A stretch of DNA of 64,000 nt from Salinisphaera aquimarina. Its GTDB lineage: Bacteria > Pseudomonadota > Gammaproteobacteria > Nevskiales > Salinisphaeraceae. This document shows, piece by piece, positions 1 to 7,603 of this stretch (positions within the stretch are counted from its first letter, which is position 1; every line of letters starts with the position of its first letter). The position numbers were made by a program, and so were the translations under genes. A model generated the notes under the pieces. That model ran no database searches, had not been told where the DNA came from, and saw nothing but the letters and a program-made list of their open reading frames with translations. The stretch spans positions 496,001 to 560,000 of the forward strand of contig NZ_JBHRSS010000008.1 of the NCBI RefSeq assembly GCF_042643355.1, written 5' to 3'.

Positions 1-2
1 GG

Positions 3-370
3 GGCAACCATCCTTTCATACTCGATGCCATCGTGATCCTGCCGGACCACCTGCATTGCCTGTAGACCCGCCCGCAAACGATGCCGATTTTTCAAAGCGG
101 TGGCGGCTGATCAAGACGCACTTTTCCAAGCATTCAGCAATCAATGGGCAGTGCTGGCAACGCCGGTTCTGGGAGCACTGTATTCGAGACGATACGGACT
201 TTCAGCAGCATCTCGCCTACATCCACTACAACCCCGTCAAGCATGGCCTTGTTGCGCGGGCGAGTGAATGGCCCTATTCGAGTTTTCACCGCTATGTGCG
301 GCAAGGCGTCTATTCGGCGGAATGGGGACGTAGCGAACCCGATATCGCACATTCTGTGGGTCGCGAGTGA
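3..370 (+). pseudogene. Decayed REP-associated tyrosine transposase (RAYT, Y1 family), 3' part
   Basis: RAYTs are single-copy IS200-like HUH/Y1 transposases that nick REP hairpins. The first 62 bases read, in the frame starting at base 3, HPFILDAIVILPDHLHCL, the family's HUH-type metal motif (DHLH). A TAG stop follows at 63-65 where relatives carry Trp. The reading then resumes one frame over from about base 56 with DADFSKRWRLIK and continues with WQRRFWEH and YIHYNPVKHGL to the stop at 368-370. So a nonsense change and a one-base shift lie within about 20 bases. The stretch between FSK and WQRRFWEH also looks shorter than in typical members. The gene starts before the window. REP palindromes of the kind such enzymes act on follow directly, so this is probably the dead cognate enzyme. 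Confidence 0.85.
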
Positions 371-424
371 TTGTGCTTGGCATTGGGTTCAAAGTGATGC
401 AATGGTCGCGGGGCTGCGTTCCTC

Positions 425-510
425 GTCGGATTACGCTGCGCTAATCCGCCCTACCGACACTACGAGGACGTTTTCGTAGGTTGGATTAGGCCGAAGGCCG
501 TAATCCAACA
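425..510. repeat. BIME: two REP palindromes in inverted orientation
   Basis: Bases 425-454 read GTCGGATTACGCTGCGCTAA then TCCGCCCTAC, the reverse complement of a GTAGGGCGGATTA-type REP. Bases 476-510 carry the same class in the opposite orientation (GTAGGTTGGATTAGG with a complementary TAATCCAACA end). Each folds into an imperfect hairpin preceded by the GTAG tetranucleotide typical of RAYT-linked REPs. They lie just past the RAYT remnant. Confidence 0.8.
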
Positions 511-668
511 TCTGCGGGCCGCATGGCAATTCGATCCTCCGTTACATTACACGTGGCGCCGGCCGAAGATCGACGGGATCAAGCTTGCGTAAGCCGGCTT
601 TGGTTCGCGAGTGATCGAGCTTGCCTTGGGGTCGGAGTGACATAATCACCGCCGGGGCTGCGTCCCTT

Positions 669-774
669 GTCGGATTACGCTGTGCTAATCCGCCCGACGG
701 GTGACCACAGCGCCGAAGCTTTCATGGGTTGAGTCAGGCGTAGGTCGGCTTAGGCCGCAGGCCGTAAGCCGACA
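669..774. repeat. Second BIME, diverged duplicate of the first
   Basis: Bases 669-697 (GTCGGATTACGCTGTGCTAA, then TCCGCCCGAC) and 740-774 (GTAGGTCGGCTTAGG ... TAAGCCGACA) are again an inverted pair of REPs. The sequence ahead of the pair (about 605-668) resembles that ahead of the first pair (about 361-424): CGCGAGTGAT, then GGGGCTGCGT. The whole unit of about 150-170 bp therefore appears duplicated. No gene is seen between 371 and 810. Confidence 0.78.
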
Positions 775-810
775 TCCGGGGTTCGGCACGGCATATCCAA
801 ATGCTATGAC

Positions 811-1407
811 TTATATCGGCCGCCGGCCCGAAAACGCCTGGCTCAAGGTGCCGGCATCGACGTATTCGAGCTCGCCTCCGACCGGCACGCCGTGGGCAAT
901 ACGCGAAACCCCGGCGTTGTGCTGGCGCGCCAGGTCGGCGACGTACTGGGCCGTCGCCTCGCCTTCCACGGTAGCGCCCGTTGCCAGAATGACTTCGGTG
1001 ACGAGGCCGCGCGACAGTCGCTCGCGCAGGATATCCAGCCCGAGTTCGGCAGGCCCGATACCATCGATGGGCGACAAGCGCCCGAGCAGCACGAAATAGC
1101 GCCCGCGGAAATCGGTGTTCTGCTCGATCGCCATGACGTCGGCCGGGCTTTCCACCACGCAGACCAGGGCCGGATCGCGCCGCTCGTTGGCGCAGATATC
1201 GCACAGCTCGTTCTCGGTGAACATCCGGCAGTCGCGACAGTGCTGAATACAGGCCAGTGCCTGTTCCAGGCTGCGGGCCAGATAACGCCCGCCCTCGCGC
1301 TCGCGCTGCAGCACATGGAAGGCCATGCGCTGCGCGCTTTTGGCGCCAACGCCGGGCAGCACCCGCAAGGCATCTATGAGGCCGGTGAGCGCCGGTGAAA
1401 ACGCCAT
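811..1407 (-). CDS. recR: Recombination mediator RecR
   Basis: RecR works with RecF and RecO to load RecA on gapped single-stranded DNA. The 198-residue product has the usual length and domain order: an N-terminal helix-hairpin-helix (LPGVGAKSAQRMAFH, about residues 17-31), a four-cysteine zinc finger (CRDC ... CDIC, about residues 57-72) and a Toprim domain from about residue 80 (VCVVESPADVMAIE, with LILATG-like VILATGATVEGEAT later). It ends the minus-strand dnaX-ybaB-recR order that is conserved across proteobacteria and is separated from ybaB by 71 bases. The start ATG gives MAFSPALTGLIDALR, a normal N-terminus for the family. Confidence 0.97.
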   Translation of the reverse strand: MAFSPALTGLIDALRVLPGVGAKSAQRMAFHVLQREREGGRYLARSLEQALACIQHCRDCRMFTENELCDICANERRDPALVCVVESPADVMAIEQNTDFRGRYFVLLGRLSPIDGIGPAELGLDILRERLSRGLVTEVILATGATVEGEATAQYVADLARQHNAGVSRIAHGVPVGGELEYVDAGTLSQAFSGRRPI

Positions 1408-1421
1408 CAGCTATTGAACAA

Positions 1422-1446
1422 GCCGGTGCACGATCTGCGCACCGGC
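1422..1446 (-). other. GC-rich hairpin between ybaB and recR
   Basis: GCCGGTGC at 1422-1429 pairs with GCACCGGC at 1439-1446 around a 9-base loop. On the minus strand it is followed by TTGTTCAAT rather than a real U-run, so full termination is unlikely. It may only modulate read-through or mRNA stability of recR. Confidence 0.35.
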
Positions 1447-1478
1447 GCGGCAATCGTAAAATGCTTTGCGCCCATCGC

Positions 1479-1802
1479 TCAGAACGGCAGATTCATGCCC
1501 GGCGGCAGGTCCATGCCCCCCGTGAGTTCCGACATCCGTTCCTTGGTCGTGGCACTCACGCGCTGCACGGCATCGTTCATCGCGGCCGCGATGAGGTCTT
1601 CCGCGAATTCCGGATCTTCCTCGAAGACGCTGGGATCGATCGATACCTTGCGCACTTCGTGCTTGCCGGTCATTACGACCTTCACCAGGCCGGCTCCGGA
1701 TTCGCCGGTGACTTCCATCTTGGCGAGTTCTTCCTGCGCCTCCTGCATCTTGCCCTGCATCGCCTGGGCCTGCTGCATGATCTTGCCTATGGAACCTTTC
1801 AT
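1479..1802 (-). CDS. ybaB: Nucleoid-associated protein, YbaB/EbfC family
   Basis: YbaB/EbfC proteins are small dimeric DNA-binding proteins found next to dnaX and recR. The 107-residue product opens with MKGSIGKIMQQAQAMQGKMQ, the long Met- and Gln-rich first helix of the family. It continues with EVTGESGAGLVKVVMTGKHE (the central sheet) and a C-terminal helix followed by the Gly/Pro/Met-rich tail PPGMNLPF. Its ATG overlaps the dnaX stop codon in an ATGA (1799-1802), so the two are translationally coupled. Length and sequence are ordinary for the family. Confidence 0.96.
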   Translation of the reverse strand: MKGSIGKIMQQAQAMQGKMQEAQEELAKMEVTGESGAGLVKVVMTGKHEVRKVSIDPSVFEEDPEFAEDLIAAAMNDAVQRVSATTKERMSELTGGMDLPPGMNLPF

Positions 1803-3793
1803 TGCTCTTCTCGCTGTTGCACCGCCGCTGACGGACGATTGGGCTTGATGGTTTCGGCGCGCACCGTGGCGCCGAGCCGGTCCCGCAGTTGGCGGACGAC
1901 CGGGTCATTTTCTATCGAGGCGACAGCATCGCGCTGACGCGCCTGTGCATCCTGTTCGATGCGCTGCGCGGGGGTGTCGGTTGCCTCCTCCACATACTCG
2001 ATGACCAACTGCGGCGCCTCCGCGGGCGCCCAGTAGGCAGCCAGCGCGCCTTGAAGTGATTCGCGCGCGGAAGGTGTGGCCAGAAATTCGTTCACGCGCG
2101 CCAGCGCGAGCACGATGCGGCCATCGTCCATATGCTGGCACAGGCCGTTGTTGGCCAGCTGCGCCGCGAAGCCGGCCAAGCCGAGCCGTGGCACCAACGC
2201 CGACCAGTCTTCGGGGTGGTCGCCGCTCTGCGTGGCTGGCGGCGGCGAAGGCTGCGTGTCGCTATCGGCTTGTGGTGCGGGCTTCTGCGGCGGCGTAACG
2301 TCCGCCGCGTGCCCGTTGACCGGCCTGCTGGCGGACTCGTCACCCGGCACGGAGGCAATCTGCTCTGCGTTCGCCGTATTGCCTGTGGCTGCTTGCTCCA
2401 ACGCCCCCTCTACCGGCGCGCTTCGGCGGGTTTCATCATCCTGCTCCGGGCTCGGCGTTTTTGCCTGCGGCGCGGGCTCGACTGCTGCGGCCGTATCCGT
2501 AGTCGGCATCGGCGGGCGCTGGGGTTCGTTCGGAGCCGGCGATTCGGCCGCCTGCCTTGTCGGCGGCCGCGCGCTATCCGAACGCGGCTTCGACAACTGC
2601 GCCCTGACCTGTGCCGCGGCCTGTTTTGCCGTTTGCGCCGGGCTGCCGGACGAAGACGGCGCCGCGCCGCCGTCGCCTTGCGACGCTTGCGGCGGCATAT
2701 CCTGCGAGGCGCTCGGCACGAACGCCAGCATGCGCAAAACACTCATCTTGACGCCGACCAGCGGGTCCGGCGCGAACGCGAGATCGCGTATGCCGGCAAG
2801 CGCGATATCGTAGAACAGTTGCACTGCGCTCGGCTCGGCGCGCGTGGCCGCATCCCGCCACGGTTCGGCCGCCTCGTCCACGACCTCGCCGACAATCTGA
2901 ATCGTGGCGATATGCTGCCAGGCGGTCGCCAGCGCTTCCAGCAGATAACGCATGTCGATGCCCTGGGCATAGAGTGCGGCGAGTGCATCGAGTGCGCGCG
3001 GCGCGTCCGGGGCGATGATCGCGTCTACGAGGTCGGCGACCCGCGCATGCCCGATCGTGCCCAGCATATCCCGGACTTCGTCGGCCGCCAGCGCGCCACC
3101 GCCGAAGGCAATCGCCTGATCGAGCAGGGACAGGCCGTCACGCATGCTGCCGTCGGCCGCGCGCGCGATTTCTTCGAGTGCATCGTCGCTCGCCTGCAGC
3201 GACTCGGCGTCGACGATATGACGCAGTTGGCCGGCGATCTCGGTGACCGGCAGACGCTTGAGCGGAAATTGCAGGCACCGCGAAAGGATGGTGACCGGAA
3301 TCTTCTCCGGCTCGGTCGTCGCCAGCAGGAACTGCACGCGCGGCGGCGGCTCTTCCAGCGTCTTCAACAAGGCATTGAAGGAATGCTTGGAGAGCATGTG
3401 CACCTCATCGATGAGATACACCTTGGTGCGTCCGCGCGTGGGCGCGTACTGCACGTTATCCATCAGATCGCGGGTGTCATCGACGCCGGTGCGCGATGCC
3501 GCGTCCACTTCGATGAGATCGACGAATCGGCCTTCGTCAATCTCGCGGCAGGTCGCACAGCCTTGGTCGCCCTGGCAGGGATGGGCGCTGACCCCGTTAT
3601 CGCAGTTCAGGCACTTGGCGATGATCCGCGCCAGCGTGGTCTTGCCAACCCCGCGGGTGCCGGAAAACAGCAGCGCATGGTGCAGCTTCTGATTCTCCAG
3701 CGCATGCGAGAGCGCACGCACGACGTGCTTCTGACCGACCAGTTCGTCGAAGCGGCGCGGCCGCCACGTCCGCGCGAGCGCCTGAAAGCTCAT
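1799..3793 (-). CDS. dnaX: DNA polymerase III subunits tau/gamma (clamp loader)
   Basis: DnaX is the ATPase of the beta-clamp loader, and its full-length tau form ties the polymerase cores to DnaB. Seen in order: the start MSFQALARTWRPRRFDEL, Walker A GTRGVGKT (about residues 45-52), a four-Cys zinc site (CNCDNG ... CATC), Walker B LIDEVHML and sensor 1 TTEPEKIPVTILSRC. After about residue 360 comes a 150-residue Pro/Ala/Gln-rich linker and then a tau-like C-terminal domain. I start it at 3793 because this matches relatives; an in-frame ATG at 3817 would add 8 residues. I see no A AAA AAG slippery heptamer of the E. coli type in the region where the short gamma form would end. Confidence 0.96.
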   Translation of the reverse strand: MSFQALARTWRPRRFDELVGQKHVVRALSHALENQKLHHALLFSGTRGVGKTTLARIIAKCLNCDNGVSAHPCQGDQGCATCREIDEGRFVDLIEVDAASRTGVDDTRDLMDNVQYAPTRGRTKVYLIDEVHMLSKHSFNALLKTLEEPPPRVQFLLATTEPEKIPVTILSRCLQFPLKRLPVTEIAGQLRHIVDAESLQASDDALEEIARAADGSMRDGLSLLDQAIAFGGGALAADEVRDMLGTIGHARVADLVDAIIAPDAPRALDALAALYAQGIDMRYLLEALATAWQHIATIQIVGEVVDEAAEPWRDAATRAEPSAVQLFYDIALAGIRDLAFAPDPLVGVKMSVLRMLAFVPSASQDMPPQASQGDGGAAPSSSGSPAQTAKQAAAQVRAQLSKPRSDSARPPTRQAAESPAPNEPQRPPMPTTDTAAAVEPAPQAKTPSPEQDDETRRSAPVEGALEQAATGNTANAEQIASVPGDESASRPVNGHAADVTPPQKPAPQADSDTQPSPPPATQSGDHPEDWSALVPRLGLAGFAAQLANNGLCQHMDDGRIVLALARVNEFLATPSARESLQGALAAYWAPAEAPQLVIEYVEEATDTPAQRIEQDAQARQRDAVASIENDPVVRQLRDRLGATVRAETIKPNRPSAAVQQREEQ

Positions 3794-4010
3794 GCGGTTT
3801 GCGGGCCGGTCGGACATGTTGGAAAAACTGGGCTGGTCATGATCCGCCTGATTCGCGTGATGGGACTGCGCGCGTCGCGTATCGCCAGACTATCGCGTCG
3901 GTGCCTGCAACTTTCAAGCAAGCCGGCGTTGATGGTCGCCTGCGCACCGTCCATGCGCAACTGTGTCGCGCAACCGTTATCAAACGGTTCGGACATTTCC
4001 TAAAGGTGGC

Positions 4011-4116
<106 letters not shown>

Positions 4117-4160
4117 ACCATTGCTGCTGGCTGGTCGATTAGGGTTCGACTCAGCCGTAT

Positions 4161-4251
4161 TGGCGGAGAGAGAGGGATTCGAACCCTCGGTACGGGGTTA
4201 CCGCACACACGCTTTCCAGGCGTGCTCCTTCGACCGCTCGGACATCTCTCC
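4161..4251 (-). tRNA. tRNA-Ser (anticodon GGA), intact
   Basis: Ninety-one nucleotides including an encoded CCA. The acceptor arm GGAGAGA pairs with TCTCTCC plus discriminator G. The anticodon loop CTGGAAA gives anticodon GGA (reads UCC/UCU). A long class II variable arm (CGGTAACCCCG) and the T-arm GAGGGTTCGAATCCCTC are complete. Two broken copies of the same gene lie immediately upstream in transcription order, so this is the last and only intact unit of a three-unit array. Confidence 0.96.
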
Positions 4252-4298
4252 TTCAAAACGGGTTCAAATTGTAACTTATGCAGCAGCCCTTGCGGGCT

Positions 4299-4473
4299 GC
4301 CGAGAGAGGGATTGCTACGCGACACTCGCGTGTCGCTTGTCCTGCGGACTCACATGAAGCATGTTCGCGTCAGCCGCAATGCGGCTGGTCGAACCCTCGG
4401 TACGGCCTAGTTAATGGTCAGGCCGCACACACGCTTTCCAGGCGTGCTCCTTCGACCGCTCGGACATCTCTCC
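4299..4473 (-). pseudogene. Second tRNA-Ser(GGA) copy, interrupted in the T-loop
   Basis: From 4473 down to 4389 the minus strand repeats the intact tRNA-Ser: acceptor GGAGAGA, D-arm, anticodon loop CTGGAAA and the first half of the T-arm GAGGGTTCGA. The sequence then breaks inside the T-loop for 75 bases (4388-4314) and resumes with ATCCCTCTCTC. The 3' acceptor strand is damaged (TCTCGGCA instead of TCTCTCCGCCA). The variable arm is different and longer than in the intact gene, but still pairs (CGGCCT with AGGCCG). A mature serine tRNA could form only if the insert were removed and the 3' end repaired. Confidence 0.85.
4314..4388 (-). repeat. 75-bp hairpin-rich insert in tRNA-Ser copy 2
   Basis: The insert consists of four back-to-back hairpins with 3-4 nt loops: CAGCCGC/GCGGCTG (4371-4387), ACATG/CATGT (4352-4364), GTCC/GGAC (4339-4349) and GCGACAC/GTGTCGC with a four-base loop (4319-4336). 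It has no room for a protein. It is base-for-base identical to the insert at 4537-4611. Confidence 0.85.
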
Positions 4474-4520
4474 TTCAAAAACGGATTCAAATTGTAACTT
4501 ACGCAGCAGCCCTTGCGGGC

Positions 4521-4695
4521 TGCCGAGAGAGGGATTGCTACGCGACACTCGCGTGTCGCTTGTCCTGCGGACTCACATGAAGCATGTTCGCGTCAGCCGC
4601 AATGCGGCTGGTCGAACCCTCGGTACGAGCTGATCAATGATCAGACCGCACACACTTGTATGAGCGTCTACTTCGACCGCTCGGGCATCTCTCCC
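4521..4695 (-). pseudogene. Third tRNA-Ser copy, degenerate and interrupted in the T-loop
   Basis: From 4695 to 4612 the minus strand resembles the tRNA-Ser but with a changed D-arm (GTAG for GGAG), an anticodon arm two bases shorter that has lost GGA, and a new variable arm CTGATCATTGATCAG that is perfectly self-complementary. The T-arm is interrupted at the same base as copy 2 by the identical 75-bp insert (4611-4537). After it come ATCCCTCTCTC and the same damaged 3' end. The repeat period is 222 bp against copy 2. The anticodon damage means it cannot decode as serine GGA. Confidence 0.8.
4537..4611 (-). repeat. 75-bp hairpin-rich insert in tRNA-Ser copy 3
   Basis: Identical to 4314-4388, including all four hairpins and both junctions (GGGATT on one side and TCGAACCC on the other in plus-strand terms). 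Identity here contrasts with divergence of the flanking variable arms. Confidence 0.85.
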
Positions 4696-4804
4696 AGTAA
4701 TCGAGCGCGAATTGTAACGTATTCAGTGGCTCTTTCGGGCCGTCGCAGGCCGGAAATTCCTGAGCCATGCCGAATCCGCCGGTGAGTTATGGCAATTCAG
4801 TAAC

Positions 4805-4941
4805 GTAGGTCGGCTTAGGCCCTGGCCGTAAGCCGACGGAACGCAGGATATCTGCCGTGGATATCGACGATCTTGCGCTCTATACAATTGGTTAGCCAGC
4901 CGACCGGCTGTCGGGTTACGCCTGCGGCTAACCCGACCTAC
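4805..4941. repeat. BIME: inverted REP pair after the tRNA-Ser array
   Basis: Bases 4805-4838 read GTAGGTCGGCTTAGG then a complementary TAAGCCGAC. Bases 4910-4941 carry the opposite orientation (GTCGGGTTACGCC ... GGCTAACCCGACCTAC). They are the same REP family as at 425-774 and 17524-17558, here about 70 bases apart. The 4696-4804 stretch shows nothing recognisable. Confidence 0.8.
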
Positions 4942-4994
4942 GCAAGACGTCGGCATCGATAGGCCATAGACGTTATAGCCGATAGACCCGCGTT

Positions 4995-5279
4995 TCAGTG
5001 GCTTGTCATCGCCGGCGGCGTGACCAGGCAGCGGGCCGCTGGGTCCTCTTCGTCGATTCCGGCGGGCGCCTGCTCGTACGTGCCCACTGGCCCGCTGGCC
5101 ACATCGGGAATCCGCAAACTCGGGTCGGGCGCTGGCACATCCAACCCCGCCGGGCTCTTCAGCGGCGGAAAGGTCTTGGCGTCCATATAGGACTGGGGCT
5201 TGAGGCAGTCCGGCGTGGCGCTACAGGCCGAGAGCAACAGCGCCGATATCGCCAGCATCAGATAAACCGTTTTCTTCAC
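4995..5279 (-). CDS. Small lipoprotein resembling the N-terminal segment of BamC
   Basis: A 94-residue predicted outer-membrane lipoprotein. The GTG start at 5279, with GGGAG eight bases ahead, gives MKKTVYLMLAISALLLSAC, a clean type II signal with lipidated Cys. The mature part reads YMDAKTFPPLKSPAGLDVPA, then DPSLRIPDV, then an acidic Pro-rich tail. This pattern (a PPL-x-x-P-x-G-L run followed by an IP motif) resembles the unstructured N-terminus of BamC/NlpB that lies along BamD. The two BamC helix-grip domains are absent. In many gammaproteobacteria bamC directly follows dapA; here dapA lies 4.8 kb upstream on the same strand with the yjb genes in between. BamC relatedness is an inference from pattern only. 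Confidence 0.6.
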   Translation of the reverse strand: MKKTVYLMLAISALLLSACSATPDCLKPQSYMDAKTFPPLKSPAGLDVPAPDPSLRIPDVASGPVGTYEQAPAGIDEEDPAARCLVTPPAMTSH

Positions 5280-5458
5280 TATGGCTCCCGTACATTCTTG
5301 AATAGCAGGCAATCGCGCAGTGGGCCGCCCATGGCGGGCCTGCGCGACCCCACCATCCTGGCGACCTGCCAGGAGCCGCATCCTACCACCTGACGGCACA
5401 CGCTGACCCGGCTTTCGAGCAGCGACCCGACAAGAGTCGGCAATCCCGGCTTGAGACT

Positions 5459-7603
5459 CTATTCGTCCTCGTCGACGAAATTATCCCAGTAACGACCCAG
5501 CTGACGCTCGTTGGTGATGCCGTAGAGGGTGTAGCGGCGTTGCAGCTTGGCGCCGCCGTCTCGCGTGAGCGGACGCCATGCGACACTCGCATAGTCGCGA
5601 CTCGACTTGGTGAAGAACAGGTCCAACGGCATGCTGATGTAGATGCCCTTGTCGAAGCTGCCCTCGCCATAGTCGTTGCCAGCATCGGTAAAGGTAGCGT
5701 ATGCCCCGAGGCGCACGCCCGACTCGAACTGGCGCGAGAAATCCAGGGTCGTACCAAGGTCGCCGGCCAGGTATCGACCGACGCTGATCGCCGCGCGCAC
5801 GTCCTGGAAGCCGGTATCGACATAGGCCGTGACATTGCCGACCCAGGTTTCATAGTCGCGCAGACCGAAACGGGTGTCGAAATCACGCTGCTTGACGTAA
5901 TTGGCATCGAACCCCAGCGCGACCGGGCTGTTGAACGGCCGGTACATCAATTCGCCGCCCGCACCGGCATACATCTGCTCCAGATAGCCGGCGTAGGCCA
6001 TGCCGAACCAGTTGTCCGACAGCCGCGCGGTCCGCGTGTACTGCAGATTCTCGAGGCCGAGATCGGTTTCCTGGAGATAATTACCGATATAGGTGCGCAC
6101 CCGTGGCAGCTTGGAATCGGCAATGTAATTGTAGTTGTCGAAGTTATCGAGCAGCGTATAGGTCAGCTTCCCGGACAACCAGCCATGATCGTCGGTTCTG
6201 TACTCCGCGCTCGCGCGGGCAAGGATCTGGTAGAGATAGCCGTCGGGACCGCCGTAGTTCTGCTTGAGCTCCGGGCCGAGATTCCAGGAAAAACGGTCCT
6301 TGGGCGCCTCGTACAACGTCTGTTCGCTGTCCCGATCAATACGCTGTCGCGACGCGGCCACGGACTCAACGCCGAGACGATAGTCATCGTCGCTGAAGGT
6401 TTCGGACGGCTCGAGCAGCAATGGCTTCTGGGGCAACGGATCGCGCGGCAGTTCGTCTTCGCGCATTGCCATTCCGCGCACCTTCCAGCGGTAGCGGAAC
6501 GTGTCGATGCCACCATCTACCGAGTTGTGCAGGATACGGTTCGCGCGCAGCTCGGCCTCCGGGGTGGCGCGATATCGCGTGGATACGCCTTCCACGACGA
6601 GCTCCGACCCTTTTTTACTGATACGTGTGGCGGAGACGCCCGCATTGCTGCTCAGCTGCGCCGCGACCGCCTTCCAGTCATTGGTGGCGTTGTCGTCGGT
6701 CGGCTTCGGCACCACCGGCGCCGGGTCGCTCTTGGGCTGGTTCACGGTTGCGAGATTCAGGCTGAGCGTGCCGCCGATCATGGCGGTATTGCCTCTCTCC
6801 CACGCCGCCGACAGGGTCAGATTATCGCTGACCCGCAGGCGCGCGCCGATATTGATGGGCGAATCCTGATCCTGCGCATTGTCCAGCGGCTCGTTGTCGT
6901 AATCGTGGCCATCGTATTCGAGCTGCAGGGTCAGAGGTTTGTATGGCGTCTGGTACTGGACGCCGCCAAAGAGATTGGCTGGACCGGTGAAAAACTGCTT
7001 GAAATTGAATTTCCCGCCACCGTCGGCCGTGCGCCCCACCCGGTCTTCGAAACGGTCCCCGAAAACACGCAACGGGTTGTCGATATCGCCACGCGAGCCG
7101 AGATAACCCCAGCCGATACCGACGCTGAAGTCCAGATCGTACCAGCGCTTGTTGGCCACGAAATATTCGCTGCCAAACAGTCCGGTTCCGCCCAGATCAC
7201 GAAAGCCCAGAGCGACGGCCGGCAATAGACGGCTTTCGTTGAGCAGTTTCAGCTTCAGTCGCACGCCTTTGTCCAGCGTTGCACGATCTTCATCGGACGC
7301 CTGGTACTGCCGATTGCCGATCGACGTATAGCGAAAGCCGGCCTCCATCCACGAAAACGGCTGAAGACTGAATCCGTAATTGGTGTAGGGATCGATCCGC
7401 GCCAGGTTGAAGGAGAAGTCCCCCACCGGAGCCATGCGCGCGGTCGGCGTCTGCAGCAGGCCGACGCCGCCGAAGTCACTCTGAAAAACAGGCAGCGTGC
7501 CGGTATGTTCTTCTGCAAGGGCGCTGCTGCCTGCCAATACGGGAACAAGCACAACGCAACTGGTGGCAAGAAGGCGATTCAAGCGACGGCGCGAACAAGC
7601 CAT
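5459..7603 (-). CDS. yjbH: YjbH/GfcD-type outer-membrane exopolysaccharide secretion protein
   Basis: A 714-residue protein with an N-terminal signal peptide (hydrophobic core LLATSCVVLVPVLAG, cleavage after ALA). It then reads GGVGLLQTPTARMAPVGDFS, the start pattern of the YjbH family of large outer-membrane beta-barrel proteins. Repeated amphipathic beta segments run to the C-terminus, which ends NERQLGRYWDNFVDEDE. In E. coli yjbEFGH and the group 4 capsule gfcABCDE cluster this member is thought to form the export barrel. Its ATG overlaps the yjbG stop in a TAATG, with GGAGG just ahead, so translation is coupled. Last gene of the operon; no clear terminator follows. Confidence 0.88.
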   Translation of the reverse strand: MACSRRRLNRLLATSCVVLVPVLAGSSALAEEHTGTLPVFQSDFGGVGLLQTPTARMAPVGDFSFNLARIDPYTNYGFSLQPFSWMEAGFRYTSIGNRQYQASDEDRATLDKGVRLKLKLLNESRLLPAVALGFRDLGGTGLFGSEYFVANKRWYDLDFSVGIGWGYLGSRGDIDNPLRVFGDRFEDRVGRTADGGGKFNFKQFFTGPANLFGGVQYQTPYKPLTLQLEYDGHDYDNEPLDNAQDQDSPINIGARLRVSDNLTLSAAWERGNTAMIGGTLSLNLATVNQPKSDPAPVVPKPTDDNATNDWKAVAAQLSSNAGVSATRISKKGSELVVEGVSTRYRATPEAELRANRILHNSVDGGIDTFRYRWKVRGMAMREDELPRDPLPQKPLLLEPSETFSDDDYRLGVESVAASRQRIDRDSEQTLYEAPKDRFSWNLGPELKQNYGGPDGYLYQILARASAEYRTDDHGWLSGKLTYTLLDNFDNYNYIADSKLPRVRTYIGNYLQETDLGLENLQYTRTARLSDNWFGMAYAGYLEQMYAGAGGELMYRPFNSPVALGFDANYVKQRDFDTRFGLRDYETWVGNVTAYVDTGFQDVRAAISVGRYLAGDLGTTLDFSRQFESGVRLGAYATFTDAGNDYGEGSFDKGIYISMPLDLFFTKSSRDYASVAWRPLTRDGGAKLQRRYTLYGITNERQLGRYWDNFVDEDE

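Noticed and set aside
1422..1446. A full intrinsic terminator after ybaB
   Set aside because: The hairpin is real but lacks a U-run, and recR must be transcribed with ybaB; kept only as a low-confidence structural feature.
2400..2760. Programmed frameshift site in dnaX to make the gamma subunit
   Set aside because: No A AAA AAG heptamer found in the linker region; one GCAAAAACG near 2455 does not fit the X-XXY-YYZ rule in the reading frame.
4278..4785. Small open frames (about 90-100 codons) across the tRNA-Ser repeats
   Set aside because: They arise from the tandem repeat itself, translate RNA-gene and hairpin sequence, and have no ribosome site.
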